Shown here one piece after another: positions 1 through 11,761 of a stretch of 64,000 nt of DNA (position 1 is the first letter of the stretch; each line of letters starts with the position of its first letter). The stretch covers positions 5,651,501 to 5,715,500 of the forward strand of contig WPIO01000020.1 in assembly GCA_009760855.2 (NCBI GenBank). Reading direction: 5' to 3'. The notes beneath the pieces are model-generated. The model had not been told where the DNA came from, did not search any database, and worked only from the letters and a program-made list of their open reading frames with translations. Source of the stretch: Cristatella mucedo. Lineage: Eukaryota; Bryozoa; Phylactolaemata; Cristatellidae. The translations under genes were made by a program, and so were the position numbers.

Positions 1-180
1 TAGTTTATAATAAAAATCGACTGCATACGTAAGCCAATCCTAGGGAGGCACTCAACGTTTGCTTATTCAAGGAGTGGGCTAACATTGAGGGTGAAATTAA
101 CAAGAAAAAATTGTTGCCTTTTCAGCAAGGCCAAACAAGTGCTACACAGCAACTTTTCGCACCTTATTGAACTGCTTTAC

Positions 181-388
181 TGTTTCAGATTTGCAGTGTG
201 CCGGCAATATGTCAAAGAATCCCGTATGAAATGATCAAAAACTCGTTTTCCATTTAACAAAGAAAGTTCAGCAACATCAGCCAATATTTCATAGTCGACG
301 TCGAGTACATTCAAATCAAAGTTAACAGCAGACTGACTCCACGGTTTCACCCTCATCTGATAGAAGTGTGGTATTCCCAACAAAGTAT
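181..388 (-). CDS. Candidate internal exon of an unidentified gene
   Basis: The minus strand is open across this block and it is framed by a plausible acceptor (ctttcag just above 388) and a good donor (gtaaag just below 181). The translation is rich in acidic and hydrophobic residues and looks helical, with a stretch resembling YEILADVAELSLLNGK followed by RVFDHFIRD. The exon would begin with two bases completing a codon and end two bases into one. I do not recognise the protein; a histone-fold-like helix pattern is possible but weak. It lies on the same strand as the EEF1AKMT1-like exon at 6.4 kb, but its sequence does not match that enzyme and the phases do not fit directly. It could be a chance open frame. 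Confidence 0.3.
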
Positions 389-389
389 C

Positions 390-1425
390 TGAAAGCGGTT
401 ACAGCGAATCCTGAAGCATTGGGCAGAAGCAAAGGCAAGCCTTCTAGTAAAATAAAGCAAGGCCATCTGGTCGTTTCCAGCTGGTCGGGTGGGAACCGGT
501 GCTCAGATGAAGATGTCCAATATCTAGGTGCTTGCCACGAGCCAGAAAGGTCAAAACGTTGTTTTAAAAACAAGGACCGTTTGAAATGATCGGTTGCATG
601 GTAGCTTGCAATAGCTGGATCGACTATAGGGTACAAATGTACAAAATGAAGACTGCAGCTATGTATTACGGGCTTGGCAGTGCAACCATATGCAGAGCTG
701 GATCGGCTACGGTGGCAGCAATGTGCACGAGGTTTGGACAGATAATTAAAAGTGAAAGTATTCAGAGCTTGCTGAGACTATCGCCAGCCTAATAATTATT
801 AGGAACAGACTCGAGGAGATGTATGCATCCACAAGTTGCTGCGAGCAAGCAACTTCTTTGCATTTCGCACAAGCGCACTAATAACTATGCTATCTGTTTT
901 CTTAAGGCCCTATTGCCTGAACTAAATCAAAAGTGGTTTAGAACACATCTTACTGCAAATACTTGTTAAAACGGCTCCAAGACTTTGGGCCTTGTCTGGT
1001 TCACACGGGAAGAAACTTTCTGCTATACGTTACTGCTTGCTTGTAATTGATGTATTCCTAACCTGAACGTGCTGTTGTGCATGCTGGACTGAAAAGCTTA
1101 AAATATTGACTCACTTTTCATACATTGACCAAGGAGCAAACCTTATTTTGAACTGTCAAGCCTTCTTTTACTTTACACACTGTGCACATTGCTGAAAGCA
1201 TGGCTGTGAATAAAAGTAAGCAGTCTCGGTGACAGTTACTCTTAGTACTGCCTTGCAAAGAATTCCAAGCTAATCTTAACAATAATGATAAGTTGCATGC
1301 AAAATAGAAAAAAAAGCTAAATCCCTATTCAGTGGCTTTACAATTCCCAGCAAGAGAAGCAATAACCAGGGGCTGATGACAAGTGAGATTTCCTACCCAG
1401 ACGAGCAAGCAAGCAAGACCCAAGT
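390..1425. other. Intergenic or intronic DNA, nothing recognised
   Basis: Short open frames occur on both strands, none with recognisable motifs. I see no repeat family member here. Confidence 0.4.
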
Positions 1426-1429
1426 ACCA

Positions 1430-2150
1430 TGCCTACACAAGCATAAGGGCCACTGGTTAGCAACATGGCACTAAACCATGCACGCGTACACACTCCGAGC
1501 AAACAGGAAAAAAGATAAGGTCACTACAGAAAAAGATGTGGTCACTAGGGCCCTATACAAAAGCATTTTAATCTTAACCTTTGTGAGGAAATGGGACTCA
1601 GCACTCCTGTGAGCAGGCCCTCTGAGGGATCGGACTGCCTAAGCAGCCACAGACCTCGAGCAGTTGAGTGGTGGACAGTGGCTCTTGGCCGATGACTCGC
1701 AGTCTAGCACAATTCCGTGCATTGGTTGCATTTGTGGGGACATCCATCTACCACAAACTTCGACCAGCTGTCGGGTGGGTTTGAAACAAACCATGGCTCG
1801 ACAGTGCAAAAACAATGCATGCATTGAACATAAGGACTTCAGGATGAGTACAGGGGGGGACCAGCATAATTTCTGCCAGCAAAGTGCTCGGTGTTGTAGC
1901 CAGGAGACTTGTTGCTCGGTCATGCTACCAAGCCAAGATCGTATGGAGGGCTGTCACACACTTTGTCACCATGTGCGCAGTTTCATATTGCACAAGGACC
2001 CCGGTTAGCAGAGTGGCACTAAACCATGCATACGTCCACATACTGAGCAAACCAGAAAATAGATACGCTAACTAGGGCGTTTTACAAAAGCATATTAATT
2101 CTACACCTAGTAGCCATGTGCACAGTCATTTCGTAATGCATAAGCACAAC
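1430..2150. repeat. Imperfect tandem/direct repeat, about 550-bp spacing
   Basis: A block around 1,441-1,580 recurs at about 1,991-2,110. Both copies contain ggcactaaaccatgca, then gagcaaac, a cagaaaa stretch, a ctaggg stretch and acaaaagcat in the same order. A segment like ccatgtgcgcag also appears at about 1,970 and again at about 2,113. This points to an old local duplication. No coding potential was recognised. Confidence 0.5.
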
Positions 2151-2516
2151 AGCACAATCCACTGGTACAGATTAAAAGTTGTTGAAACAGGCGTATTTTT
2201 TAGCTATGGACATTGGCATCACACACTTGGCTGCAAAAAAAAGTCAAAAGCGCAGTATAGACGCAGCCGCGTGGCTGTAAAATCGTTAGGGCAATAATAG
2301 GGTCGTCTACAGTGCCAGACATAGTAAAGCTGTGTATTGCATGCAAATATATTTATTGATTGCCCTAAAGCAAAAACGTGCACTGTTGCATGCACGTGTT
2401 TCATTCGACGTCATGTCACTGTGATTCTGTAGGATCTCCCTCGTCTGGCTGCACAAAGAGGTCATCAGCTGATGCATTCCCTCTTCTGCTGCAGCACAGT
2501 CTACAGAGCCTGAGGT

Positions 2517-2760
2517 TTACTGAAAACGTGGGCTGCTAGTATAGGCCAAACACCCTGACTCAGGCAGCCGTCCATTGACACTGCTCCATAGTCGTCCTAT
2601 GAGGTTCAAATCAGGCGACTGGCTGGGCAATCGCATCAGCACCAAACAAGATTTGTCAAAAAAAAAACATGGGCATGTGACTGGTGGTGGCCTGATTTGG
2701 CACTTCGGGACTCTCCTCCGCCCCACAAAAGTCCTTGACCCATTGCAAAAGCTTCTTTTG
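2517..2760 (-). pseudogene. Tc1/mariner transposase C-terminal remnant
   Basis: The minus-strand translation contains PSQSPDLNLIGRLW, the signature around the second catalytic aspartate of Tc1-family DDE transposases (usual form PSQSPDLNPIE-LW). Here the Pro-Ile-Glu part reads Leu-Ile-Gly, so the final catalytic acid region is altered. Only the C-terminal part of the enzyme is visible, and no terminal inverted repeats were found nearby. It is a dead fragment. Confidence 0.75.
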
Positions 2761-2774
2761 TGTGAAGCATGAAT

Positions 2775-4035
2775 TTATATCTCGATACTTATACAATGAC
2801 TGCAGCAGCTCATTTTCGAGTTAGATTGGCTGCTTACTTGTAGCCATTGATAAATGAAATAAATGGGCACCCGTGTGACATGTCTGGTCATGTGCCTATG
2901 CTATCTCTCTATGTCTATGAAACTTTTTATATGCATATTGACTCTGTATAGATAATAATTCAATGGAGGCAATGCATATAGACAGGTTCTATTGACATGA
3001 CACTTGCCAAATCGACAGAAGTATTACAATAATTTATGCAAAGGGTCATCGAAATGATAGGATAAATATATTCTATGCCCACAGTGCCCAAGCAGTGGGA
3101 AAGAAGGCAGCACTATGCCTAGCACTGAATGCAATTTGGTCAACTGATAAAAATACTCACACGATTCAAAGAAACAATTCCTCAGATTCAAAAGGGGCAT
3201 ACAAAGTAACCTCCTACGGCCCAAAGGGGGCCAAAATGGCTGAGAATGAATCAAGACGCCCTGGCATGATGGCGCCAATAAACCACTTTTGTGATACACA
3301 GAAAAAGAGAACACGGTCGGCTTCACACTGAGGCTATAATAAGCAAACATCTCAAGTACTGAAAATGACTAGAAATGTGAAATATTATTGAATCTTATTT
3401 ATTATTGAAATTGTATTATTAAATCTATAAATCTTATTACTGCCTCCCAGTTTCATGTTGAATGCGGAATTTGAATGCAATGCATTAGACCAAACCTGTA
3501 CAGATAGATTATGCATGGTAGAACAAGCAGCCTGGTAGTGCACAAAGCAACAGAGAAGCAAGCTGGTGATCTCGTACGACAGAAAAGCGTTATTTCGTAA
3601 TGAAAAACAACCACTTCAGCTCAGCCATTGTAGGCGATGCATTAATGCCTGCTGCATATGTACTGAAGGGGTATGGTGAAATATACAACACTTCCAATAA
3701 ATTAGATAATCGTTTAGGTCAAGTTCGGTGATCAAGATAAGCAGACAGATTCCACTGTATTGACACACACAATCTAAATGGCTGCTGCTCTTTGATACAA
3801 TTTCACTCTCACAAGTGAAACAGATTCGCAGCTGTGTTAAAAACCAGTTTGGCTAGCACTAGGTACCACGATAAAGCTTTCAAAAACAAAAAAGGAAAGT
3901 TAAATCGATCAAAAATGAGGCCTGATACCTGGCTAAGACACCAGAATTAGACAAAACTGTCCTTGGTGGGCTGCTAGCGGGTGAATAGATAGATGTCGCT
4001 TGAGCAGGCCAGCTTAATTAAAGCCTAATGCACGT
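2775..4035. other. Intergenic DNA, nothing recognised
   Basis: AT-rich sequence. The open frames on either strand (for example 3,024-3,350 minus) have no recognisable motif. Confidence 0.4.
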
Positions 4036-4039
4036 GCAA

Positions 4040-4985
4040 ACATAATAACAATAATAATAATGTACTTGATAAAGCGCCCTCAGAGAACTTAATCTCTTTC
4101 TAGGCGCTTTACATTTGCTGCAAAGGGAAATGCAATTAAATGGTAAGTAAAATCATGCTTGAAAAACAAACAAAATGAATGACATGGTTAGGGGCGACAT
4201 GCACAGGGTCAGCATGCAAATGTGGTTAGTGGCAGCATGCATAGTGTCAGCACGCATAAGCACATGAAGGACGAATCACAGGGACCCACTATATGCTGTC
4301 CTAAATAGGTGTGTTTTTAGGTTCCTTTTAAATGTGGTCAGGCCAGGGAATGTTCTGACACAGGTCGGGAGGGAGTTCCAGGCTTTGGGAGCATACGAAC
4401 TAAATGCACGGTCTCCAAAGGATTTGAGGTTTGTACGAGGTATTTCTAGACTGTTGGATTCCGAAAAGCGGGTGGTACGATGCTTGGCCTGATGGGGGAG
4501 TATGTCGGACAGATAGGCTGGAGCCATAGAATGAAGGGACCTAAAAGTGAGCGACAAAACCGTGAAGTCAATCCGTTGCTTGACTGGTAGCCAGTGCAGG
4601 TCGGCGAGAAGTGGAGTAATGTGGCAACTGCGACGATCACGACAGACAAGCCTAGCTGCAGAGTTTTGCACCAGCTGCAATCGCATGATCGCACATGCTG
4701 GTAGGCCAGTAAGCAGTGAGTTGCAGAAGTCGAGACGAGATGTCACGAATGCATGGACCAACTTAGACGCGGTATCCTTATCTAAACAAGCCCGAATTTT
4801 AGCAATATTATGAAGCTGAAAATAGGCAGATTTGACCGTGGAGCTGATATGGTCGTCTAATGAGAGGTCGCTTTGGAATATGACACCTAGATTTCGAGCT
4901 GATTCGACAGGAGATATGCTGGCAGAGCCAATTTTGAGCGTCAGCCTTTCCAATTTCTGAATCATGCAAACGTCTACATGTTACC
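4040..4985 (-). mobile_element. CR1/L2-like LINE, family 1, 5'-truncated copy
   Basis: This is an antisense LINE copy with its (ATT)n tail at the low-coordinate end near 4,050. The frame 4,276-4,965 encodes the C-terminal end of a CR1/L2-type reverse transcriptase polyprotein: NLGVIFQSDLSLDDHI, then LDFCNSLLTGLP, VQNSAARLV, LHWLPVKQRIDF and APAYLSD. It ends in a conserved tail with KAWNSLP. It is the best-preserved C-terminus of this family in the window. The catalytic YADD domain is absent, consistent with 5' truncation during target-primed insertion. Confidence 0.9.
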
Positions 4986-5079
4986 TGTCACAAGTAGGAG
5001 CTTATAATACCCTAAAAACTCGAACAATAGTCCAGAAACTGTGGTTCCAAAGCAAATCACGAAGCAAAAAAAAGCAGTA

Positions 5080-5890
5080 AAATTACCTGCTGAGCGAAAT
5101 GCTCAGCGAAACTCAATCTCATTCTAGGTGCTTTACATTTGCTGCAAAGGAAACTCGGTCGAATGGTGAGTGGTATCATGCTCGATAAACAACACGAATA
5201 ACATGGTTGGGGTGACATGCACGGGTCAGCATGCAAGTGTGGTTAGTGGCAGAATGCACCGTGTCAGTATGCATAAGCACATAAAGGACGAATCACAGGG
5301 ACCCACAAAATGCTGCCATAAATAAGTGTTTTTAATTTCTTTATAAGTGTGGTCGTCAGAGAATATCGTGACCCAAGTCGGATGTGAGTTCCAGGCTTAG
5401 GGAGCATATGAACTAAATGTACGGTCTCCATGGGATTTGAGGTTTGTCAGAGGTATAGGTAAACAGCTAGATTCCAAAAAGCGGTTAGTATGATGCTTGG
5501 CCTGGTGAGGGAGTAGATCTGATAGGTAGGCCGGAGCCAAAGAATGAAGAGACCTAAAAGTGAGCGATAAAACCTGGAAGTCGATCCGTTGCTTGACTGG
5601 TAGCCAGTGCAGGTCGGCGAAAAGTGGTGTGCTGTGGCAACTGGGACGCTCACGACAGACAAGCCTAGCTGCAGAGTTTTGCACCAGCTGTAAGCGCCTG
5701 ATTGCACATGCAGGTAGGCCAGCAAGCAGTGAGTTACAGAAGTTAAGACGGGATGTCACAAATGCATGGACCAACTTATACGTGGTATCCTTATCTAAAC
5801 AAGCCCGAATGTTAGCAATGTTGTGTAGCTGAAAGTAGGCAGACTTAGTTGTGGAGCTGATGTGGTCGCCTAACGAAGGTCTTGTCTCTC
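5080..5890 (-). mobile_element. LINE family 1, truncated antisense copy
   Basis: This is a second antisense copy lying close to the one at 4.0-5.0 kb. The frame 5,397-6,008 carries DHISSTTKSAYFQLHNIA, VTSRLNFCNSLLAGLP and LHWLPVKQRIDF. The frame runs past about 5,890 into unrelated sequence, so the N-terminal part of that open frame is not element-derived. The (ATT)n tail is missing at the low end. Confidence 0.85.
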
Positions 5891-6425
5891 GGTGCGTACA
5901 TATAAATACGTCTGCAGCCTTTACGCTATAAGGCAGCCGGATTATACCACGCGGATACCACCATTGGCCGCTCCGTACGAAGTCTCGGTACAAATTCCAA
6001 TGCGTCAATGTGCTCGCGATACGTACTACCCTTAACGTGGAGAGCGAATCTCCAAATAGTTATCCGAGCAACTAGATGACATTATGGCCGGGCGCTGCTT
6101 GCCGCGTGGGGAAACTACATGAAAGCACATCGGGTGATCTTGAAATAGGAGCGGCTCAGTTCCTACAGCCGGGGTACCGTGGAAGGCAAGCTCATACATT
6201 AGCTACAGCTACTTCCACGCGGTGCGCCAGGAATCGGCACTGCATATCATTTAATAAATGCATACTATTGGTAGACTTGAGAGACTGAAAGAGCGACGCT
6301 AAGACTGCCATGCCATCGGAGACATGCGCAGGCTAAATCATGGGTCGCTGAACACGCAAATGCAGCCTCGGATACAATTCCGACATCGAGAGCAGCAGCA
6401 CAGCTCTACGCCTCTCAGCGCGTAC

Positions 6426-6554
6426 CCAGTCTTCCTTTGGCATGCTTTCAGCGTCTTCCGTAGGGGCATTTTTCGCATTCTCTTGGTAGAACTCCTGCAA
6501 CGCTTTGAGAGTTTCGGAGGATAAGACTGGAACTTCGTCGTCGATATCGGCCAT
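6426..6554 (-). CDS. EEF1AKMT1: First coding exon, EEF1AKMT1-like eEF1A lysine methyltransferase
   Basis: The exon starts at an ATG (6,554) and encodes MADIDDEVPVLSSETLKALQ followed by EFYQEN, then an acidic linker ending in KEDW. The known family (EEF1AKMT1, formerly N6AMT2, a seven-beta-strand methyltransferase that modifies a lysine of elongation factor 1A) begins with an acidic stretch, P-x-LS, AL-x-EFY and, later, E-x-W. The match breaks exactly after TGG, where gtacgc supplies a splice donor in phase 0; the open frame beyond is not family-like. The catalytic domain with its DPPY motif should lie further along the minus strand. I did not find it between 6,425 and 1, so the remaining exons are probably outside the window, and the gene appears only partly here. 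This is one of the few conserved housekeeping genes visible. Confidence 0.75.
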
Positions 6555-6684
6555 GCCTCCTGGTTGCGACCTTCATAGCAAGGTAATTGTCAAGGCTGTG
6601 TACAGCGTTCTCTCATTGGTTAGGTATGAAGGGTCAAAACTGGCTGCGTCTGCAGCCCAACTTATCTGGTTTGCTCCCAGAGGT

Positions 6685-6840
6685 GGGCTAATAATGACAG
6701 TGATAATAATATTATTATTATTACAAATTGTTAGCATCCTCAGACAACTCAGTATCTTTCTAGGCACTTTACATTTCCTGTAACTGAAGCACGATCGAAC
6801 GGTTAGCGGTGGCACTCTCAACGACTACTAGCAAGACTCG
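6685..6840 (-). mobile_element. LINE family 1 tail, antisense
   Basis: A short antisense 3' end: an (ATT)n run near 6,705-6,725, then the diagnostic tail sequence ctcagacaactcagtatc and tctaggcactttacattt. It lies about 150 bp upstream of the EEF1AKMT1-like start codon. Confidence 0.7.
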
Positions 6841-7074
6841 GTTAGTGGTTAGCGAGATTGCATCGCCATCGCTACACAAACGTTGCAGCGGTTCGACCTT
6901 AGCTTTTTTTTAATCGCTTAATAATAAAAAATTTTAATCGCTTAATAATAAAAATTTAAGGAATGACACTAGCGAATTGAGCCGAGGGATGAATAGGTGA
7001 GCTTGTGCGGCGCCGCGAGACTCCATGTGCTGCTGGTGTCGCCGCTCGATCGTGAACCTACCATTGTTGTGCTT

Positions 7075-7285
7075 AAGCGTCCTGACACTGTGTATGCTGG
7101 CATTAACCACATTTGCATGCTGACCCTGTGCATGTCACCCCTAACCATGTTATTCATGTTGCTTATCAAGCATGATATTACTCACCATTAAATCGCGTTT
7201 CCCTGTGCAGCAAATGTAAAGTGCCTAGAAAGTGATTGAGTTCTCTGAGGGCACTTTATCAAGTGCATTATTATTATTATTATTG
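7075..7285 (+). mobile_element. LINE family 1 tail, sense
   Basis: A sense 3' end of about 210 bp: gacactgtgtatgctg, ccctgtgcatgtcacccc, aagtgcctagaaa and cactttatcaagtgc, followed by (ATT)n. No coding part is retained. With the antisense tail at 6.7 kb it forms an inverted pair. Confidence 0.85.
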
Positions 7286-7619
7286 TCGGTGTAGCGTAGC
7301 AAGGAATGAGCGATCGGGACGCACAGCACCGCACCTCTGCCAAGCGCTTCATCCTACCAGTAAGCTACATATTCTTAGGACCACTGTCCGCGAAACAATT
7401 GCAACAGTAGATACGAAACGTACTACGATGTGGCTCACACCCGTGAGCTCAAATAGATTTCTTTTATATTCCACTATCAAAACCAGAGCAGACGCAAAAG
7501 AGTAATCAGGTAAGACCGTAATCCCTGCATCTGTGTGTCAATAGCACACCCAAGAGACCAGCAATAATTGCGCATATATTTCAAAATACTGACTGGGGGA
7601 AGGCTATCAGCCGTATTGC

Positions 7620-8590
7620 TGCGTATTGTAACGTTCGCCTGTTACTCACAATGATTAAGTAATTGTTGCGAAGGAGAGTTTTCTATGGACCACTCAGCAG
7701 TACGCATACGGTAGCCAATAGATCTCATCCGGCAAAGCAAAGTGACAGTGAAACATAGCTGAGTCAGAAGGGCTGCCGACGAAGTGGAAAGCGTCATATT
7801 AGGATCCCGGTACGAGCAGAACGGATTTGGCACAGTCAGCAAATAGAGGACAGGGGTGTAGTAGCATCAGAACTGTGGAAGTGAACCTTAGTCCAATACT
7901 GCGAAGAAAAAGAAGCTTCTGTCCCCCACGGTCTATAGGCGTAGGGAATGGACACCCAATTTATTGTCCATCAAAGACCCGATTGCGCGAGGAGGCTGAT
8001 ACTGGTGCAGGATTTCAGTTAGTTATGAAAGAGCCAAGCCATGGCAGGCCTTGTGAGTCACCGAGTTGGAATTTTGCTGCTTATCCTCTGATCGACCAGG
8101 AGCCATAGCCGCATCTTCAGCAACGGAGCCGCGTGGCTGAACCACAGGGATTTTTTAAATGACCTTGCATCCATATTCATAGCCATCTGAAGCAACGTGG
8201 CATTTTTCTCCATTTACCTGGTCAAAGCTTAATTGCAGTAGTCCAAAAAACAGAACTGGGGAGCAAGTAAAAAATTTTAGTACGCCACCGTTGTAGACAG
8301 ACCCTAATTTTGAACAGGTATTGAACATAATGGCTTGCTTCTGAATGGGTCTTCGTGGTGAAGCTTCCAGCATAAAACCAATCCTGGAAGAGGACGCCTA
8401 AATTTCCAAGCTCGTGATGACGGTCGCGCTGCAGTATCATCAATTAGAAAAACGTCCTCTGTTTTAGCTACACATTTGGGGTGTCCTAGGACTTATGTTT
8501 TATTATTGTTTAATTTAGAGAATTTTCAGACAACCTGGATCTAATTGCTGCAAGCAAGCATTTCCTCCAGTCGCTGCAGCGAATTCAAAT
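7620..8590 (-). mobile_element. LINE family 2, degenerate antisense copy
   Basis: The block resembles, segment by segment, the antisense family 2 copy at 52.1-53.4 kb. Shared landmarks are the gcaggagag/tttttct segment, the gtctatag/gtctttaag segment, the gagccaagccatggc segment and the ggtgtcctagg segment. No intact reading frame remains. Confidence 0.6.
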
Positions 8591-8809
8591 TGTAAAAATG
8601 GTGCATGCATCAGGGTGTCATCAGTCTTAAAATTTCAGCTGATCTCATGGCCCTAATAATTTTTTTGAAGTGGCTCAGTATAAATGAAGAACATCAAAAT
8701 ACCAAGAACTAAACTACGCGGAATTCCGTATGTGACTAGTCTGCTGTATGAGACATGAATACCACACGATATGGACAGGACACGATCGGACAAGTAACAT
8801 ACTTTGTGA

Positions 8810-8965
8810 TTCGTCCTTCATGTGCATGTACTTGCTTACGCTATGCCGGCTGCTTGCGGATGTTACCACCAAACACTTGGTAAGACTTGATATGCAACAG
8901 TAAAGTGCCTAGAGAGGGATTCAGCTGTCTGAGGGCGCTATGCAAATGTGTTATTATTATTATAT
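8810..8965 (+). mobile_element. LINE family 1 tail, sense
   Basis: A 5'-truncated copy with gattcgtccttcatgtg, agtgcctagagaggg and gagggcgctatgcaa, ending in (ATT)n. The middle is rearranged compared with the other tails. Confidence 0.7.
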
Positions 8966-9516
8966 GAACTACGCCAATGCCTCATCGGCCAGACTGATTG
9001 TTATTATCAGCCGTTCACATAGGATATCGGGATCTACATAGTCACACGCAGCTGATATGTCCAGTAGGACCTGTACACTGGCATTATCACTAGAAACGTC
9101 GGACAATTTTTAAGGGCGGGTCAGTTTTCGAGACAACACTTATGATACCCCTGCGACAACGTAGGCTCCACGCTCGTGCAAACTATCGACATACTCTGCA
9201 TAGGTTTTGCTGTTTTCAAACGTTGCATGCAGGAACAGGTTACAGACTATAAAGACGATCTCGGTAGCACGAAGCGAAATAGCCTCTCCATTGGCTCGTC
9301 CATTCTCAAATCGCCAGCACTACACGTCGGCCCAGAAAATTTTTTTGAAAAGCTAATTTAGTCTGTTAGATTGTGGCAGCTGCTGGCCTCCGGCTGGCAG
9401 GCCAGCAAGGTGCAGGCTAGCCGCTCACTGGGCGCTGCATCACGAATATGAGGCGAGTGGCTTGAAGTAGTAGTGGAGGACCAGTAATTCAGCCGATCAA
9501 CCCTCTGCGGTAGAGC
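8966..9516. other. Intergenic DNA before the GC-rich island
   Basis: Nothing recognised. Base composition shifts to GC-rich after about 9,370. Confidence 0.4.
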
Positions 9517-10244
9517 TCACCGACGGCTCTTGGCAAGTTCCTCTTCGTTGATGAGCCGTCTCTGCTCATTCCGCGCATTTCGGCATTTTACCTTACCCAC
9601 GCGCGACCCTTTCTCGTCCCATACAAGCCCTACACTGACAGTGCCTGGACGACAGGCTGGACGAAAACTTATAAATCGAAATCGAAAACTTAAAAATCCA
9701 ACTTCAAAAAAATTTACTTTTGCTCGCGTTTCCCGTGACTTGTGAAAACGTGTGAAAAATTCGGACAAACTGTCGTTGCCTAACCGGCGACGTCGGCCGT
9801 CGGTTCGCTGCAGCATACTCCGAAAGGCACCCAGGTGAGCCTCCCCCCCCCCGCACCGACAGCAACAGACGGGCTGCGAGGCGCTTCCGCTGCAGCTCTC
9901 TCGAAGGAGCGCCGCACCGCTGAAACGCTGGAGGACAACGCAGCAGACGACGGCCGATAATAAAGCCGCCCAAAGTTGGCCCAGTCTTATCTCGGAGGAG
10001 CACGCGCGCGAGCCGCGGGAGGAGCCCGCCGCTTCGATCGCCAGCGAGCCAGCGTCGCGACCGCTGCGATAAGCATGACTAAGCTCGCCAGGCGGCTGCC
10101 CGGAGACGTTCAACGGCGAGAGGAGAGCTTCCTATTCCCGGGTAGTCGGCGGCACTTGGTCGGTCAAGGTTAGAACCTGCTACCTACACACAATCCGGCA
10201 GCTCTTGGCCCGCTGCTTGGCCCAATCCAGGAAGTAGGTCGAAC

Positions 10245-10520
10245 ACACCTATTTAGGACAGCATTTAGTGAGTCGCTGTGATTCGTCCTTCATGTGCTTA
10301 TGCGTGCTGACACTGTGCATGCTGCCACTAACAACATTTGTATGCATACCCTGTGCACGTCACCCCTAACCACGTTGCTCATGCTGTTTATCAAGCATGA
10401 TATTACTCACGATTCAATCGCGTTGCCATTTGCAGCAATTGTAAAGCGCCTAGGAAGAGATTGAGTTATCTGAGGGCGCTTTATCAAGTGCATTATTATT
10501 ATTATTATTATTATTTTTAT
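10245..10520 (+). mobile_element. LINE family 1 tail, sense, inside the GC island
   Basis: This is a 5'-truncated copy beginning near cacacctatttaggaca and ending with gcgctttatcaagtgc and (ATT)n at about 10,490-10,515. It is flanked on both sides by GC-rich sequence, which makes its borders easy to see. Confidence 0.85.
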
Positions 10521-10723
10521 CTTGCGACGCCTCGGGGAGCCGTGGTCGTATCGAGCCAGTTTGGTGCTTTCGCTAGTGGAGCAGCAGCGAGTCGAGAGTT
10601 GGACTGACAGCGCCGCGCCTACGAACTGGGGCGGCCGCCGAGCGACACGCGCTTTGGAGTAGCGCCCTTGAGCGTGGCCGCTGCGGCGCCGCGCGCGCCT
10701 AGCCCATCAAGGCACTCGTGCAG

Positions 10724-10745
10724 TCGGCTACAAATACCCGGACAG
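10724..10745 (+). promoter_or_regulatory. Possible TATA-like element
   Basis: The sequence ctacaaatacccgg sits in CpG-rich DNA about 200 bp downstream of a LINE tail and about 1 kb before the ATG at 11,762. It is a weak match to a TATA box, with no other support. Confidence 0.15.
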
Positions 10746-11508
10746 AGCGGGAGAGACGGTCTTGCTATCCTCGCGTGGATTTTCTGTAGTATTGCGTTAG
10801 CAGTGGTGAGCTTTGGTTGAGAGAGGGCCGCGAAAGATGCTCATTCTCGCCAAACGCACGCACCTCGCTGAAATCGCTCGAAATTTCACCTGAAAAATCA
10901 CCTGAAATCCCGCAGCGGCGTTTGCCTAGAGACGCCGCGAGCGAGCGACTTGACAACAGAAATGCAGCAGCGTGCACGCACTGGGCCTTTTTCAACTCGC
11001 ACGCGGCTTGCCAACTCTTGCGCAGAAGCATTCGAATCGCCTCGAGCCTGCAGGCTCTTCGCTGAGGCCGGCGCGGCGCGGTTCAAGCCTGACCTCGACG
11101 TTTCGCGTTCTGCTTTTCCCTCGGCTCTAACGTACTCTCTCGTACGACGATTGGCAGTTAGTACGCAAGTCTGCAGTCAAAGGTGCGCCGCTATTCAAGC
11201 ACAGCGACCCCGCCCCGCCCCTCCCCCGTCTGCGGACGAGCGTCCTCCCGAGGCGGACGCTGAGCGTCCCGCCCGAAGCAGCAAGGACGCGTAGCTGGCG
11301 GGGCTGGCCGTCAGCCTCGTGTGCCGCTGTCGCGACAGTTCGCGCCCACAGCGCGAGCCGCCGCGAACTGAAGCCTGCGTCGATCGATCGACAAGCCGTC
11401 ACGGCAGGCCGGGGAACGGCTTTCGCTAGCTGGTTTGTCGGCACTCCTTCGAGCCGAAAGGCTCACTTGGCTGTGCAGCCGCTGCATCCGGTCGGAATGG
11501 CTGGGTGT

Positions 11509-11529
11509 CGGCGGCGGCGGCGGCGGCGG
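11509..11529. repeat. Short (CGG)n microsatellite
   Basis: Seven CGG units. A (CAG)n run of about six units follows at about 11,781-11,798, inside the open frame that starts at 11,762. Confidence 0.9.
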
Positions 11530-11761
11530 ACTCGATTGCACCGTTCGAGTTGCCGCCAGTTCGTCCGAGGGTCGAGCACGGCTAGCGGCTGCTCACTCTC
11601 GTCTGTCTTGTCCCAAGAGTGCGCGACCGGCGAGAGGTCTGCCCTGCATGCGACGCTGCGAAAAGGTGCTTCGCGGCGCGCGCGAGCTCGCGCTCCGAAC
11701 GGTAGGCGCCGCTCCGGCGCGACGCACACGCACTCACCCACACCGGTCAGCCGTGCTCGGA

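Noticed and set aside
9517-10113. A 198-codon minus-strand gene in the GC island
   Set aside because: It begins with TTG, contains Cys/Arg-rich low-complexity sequence and has no recognisable domain. GC-rich DNA keeps such frames open.
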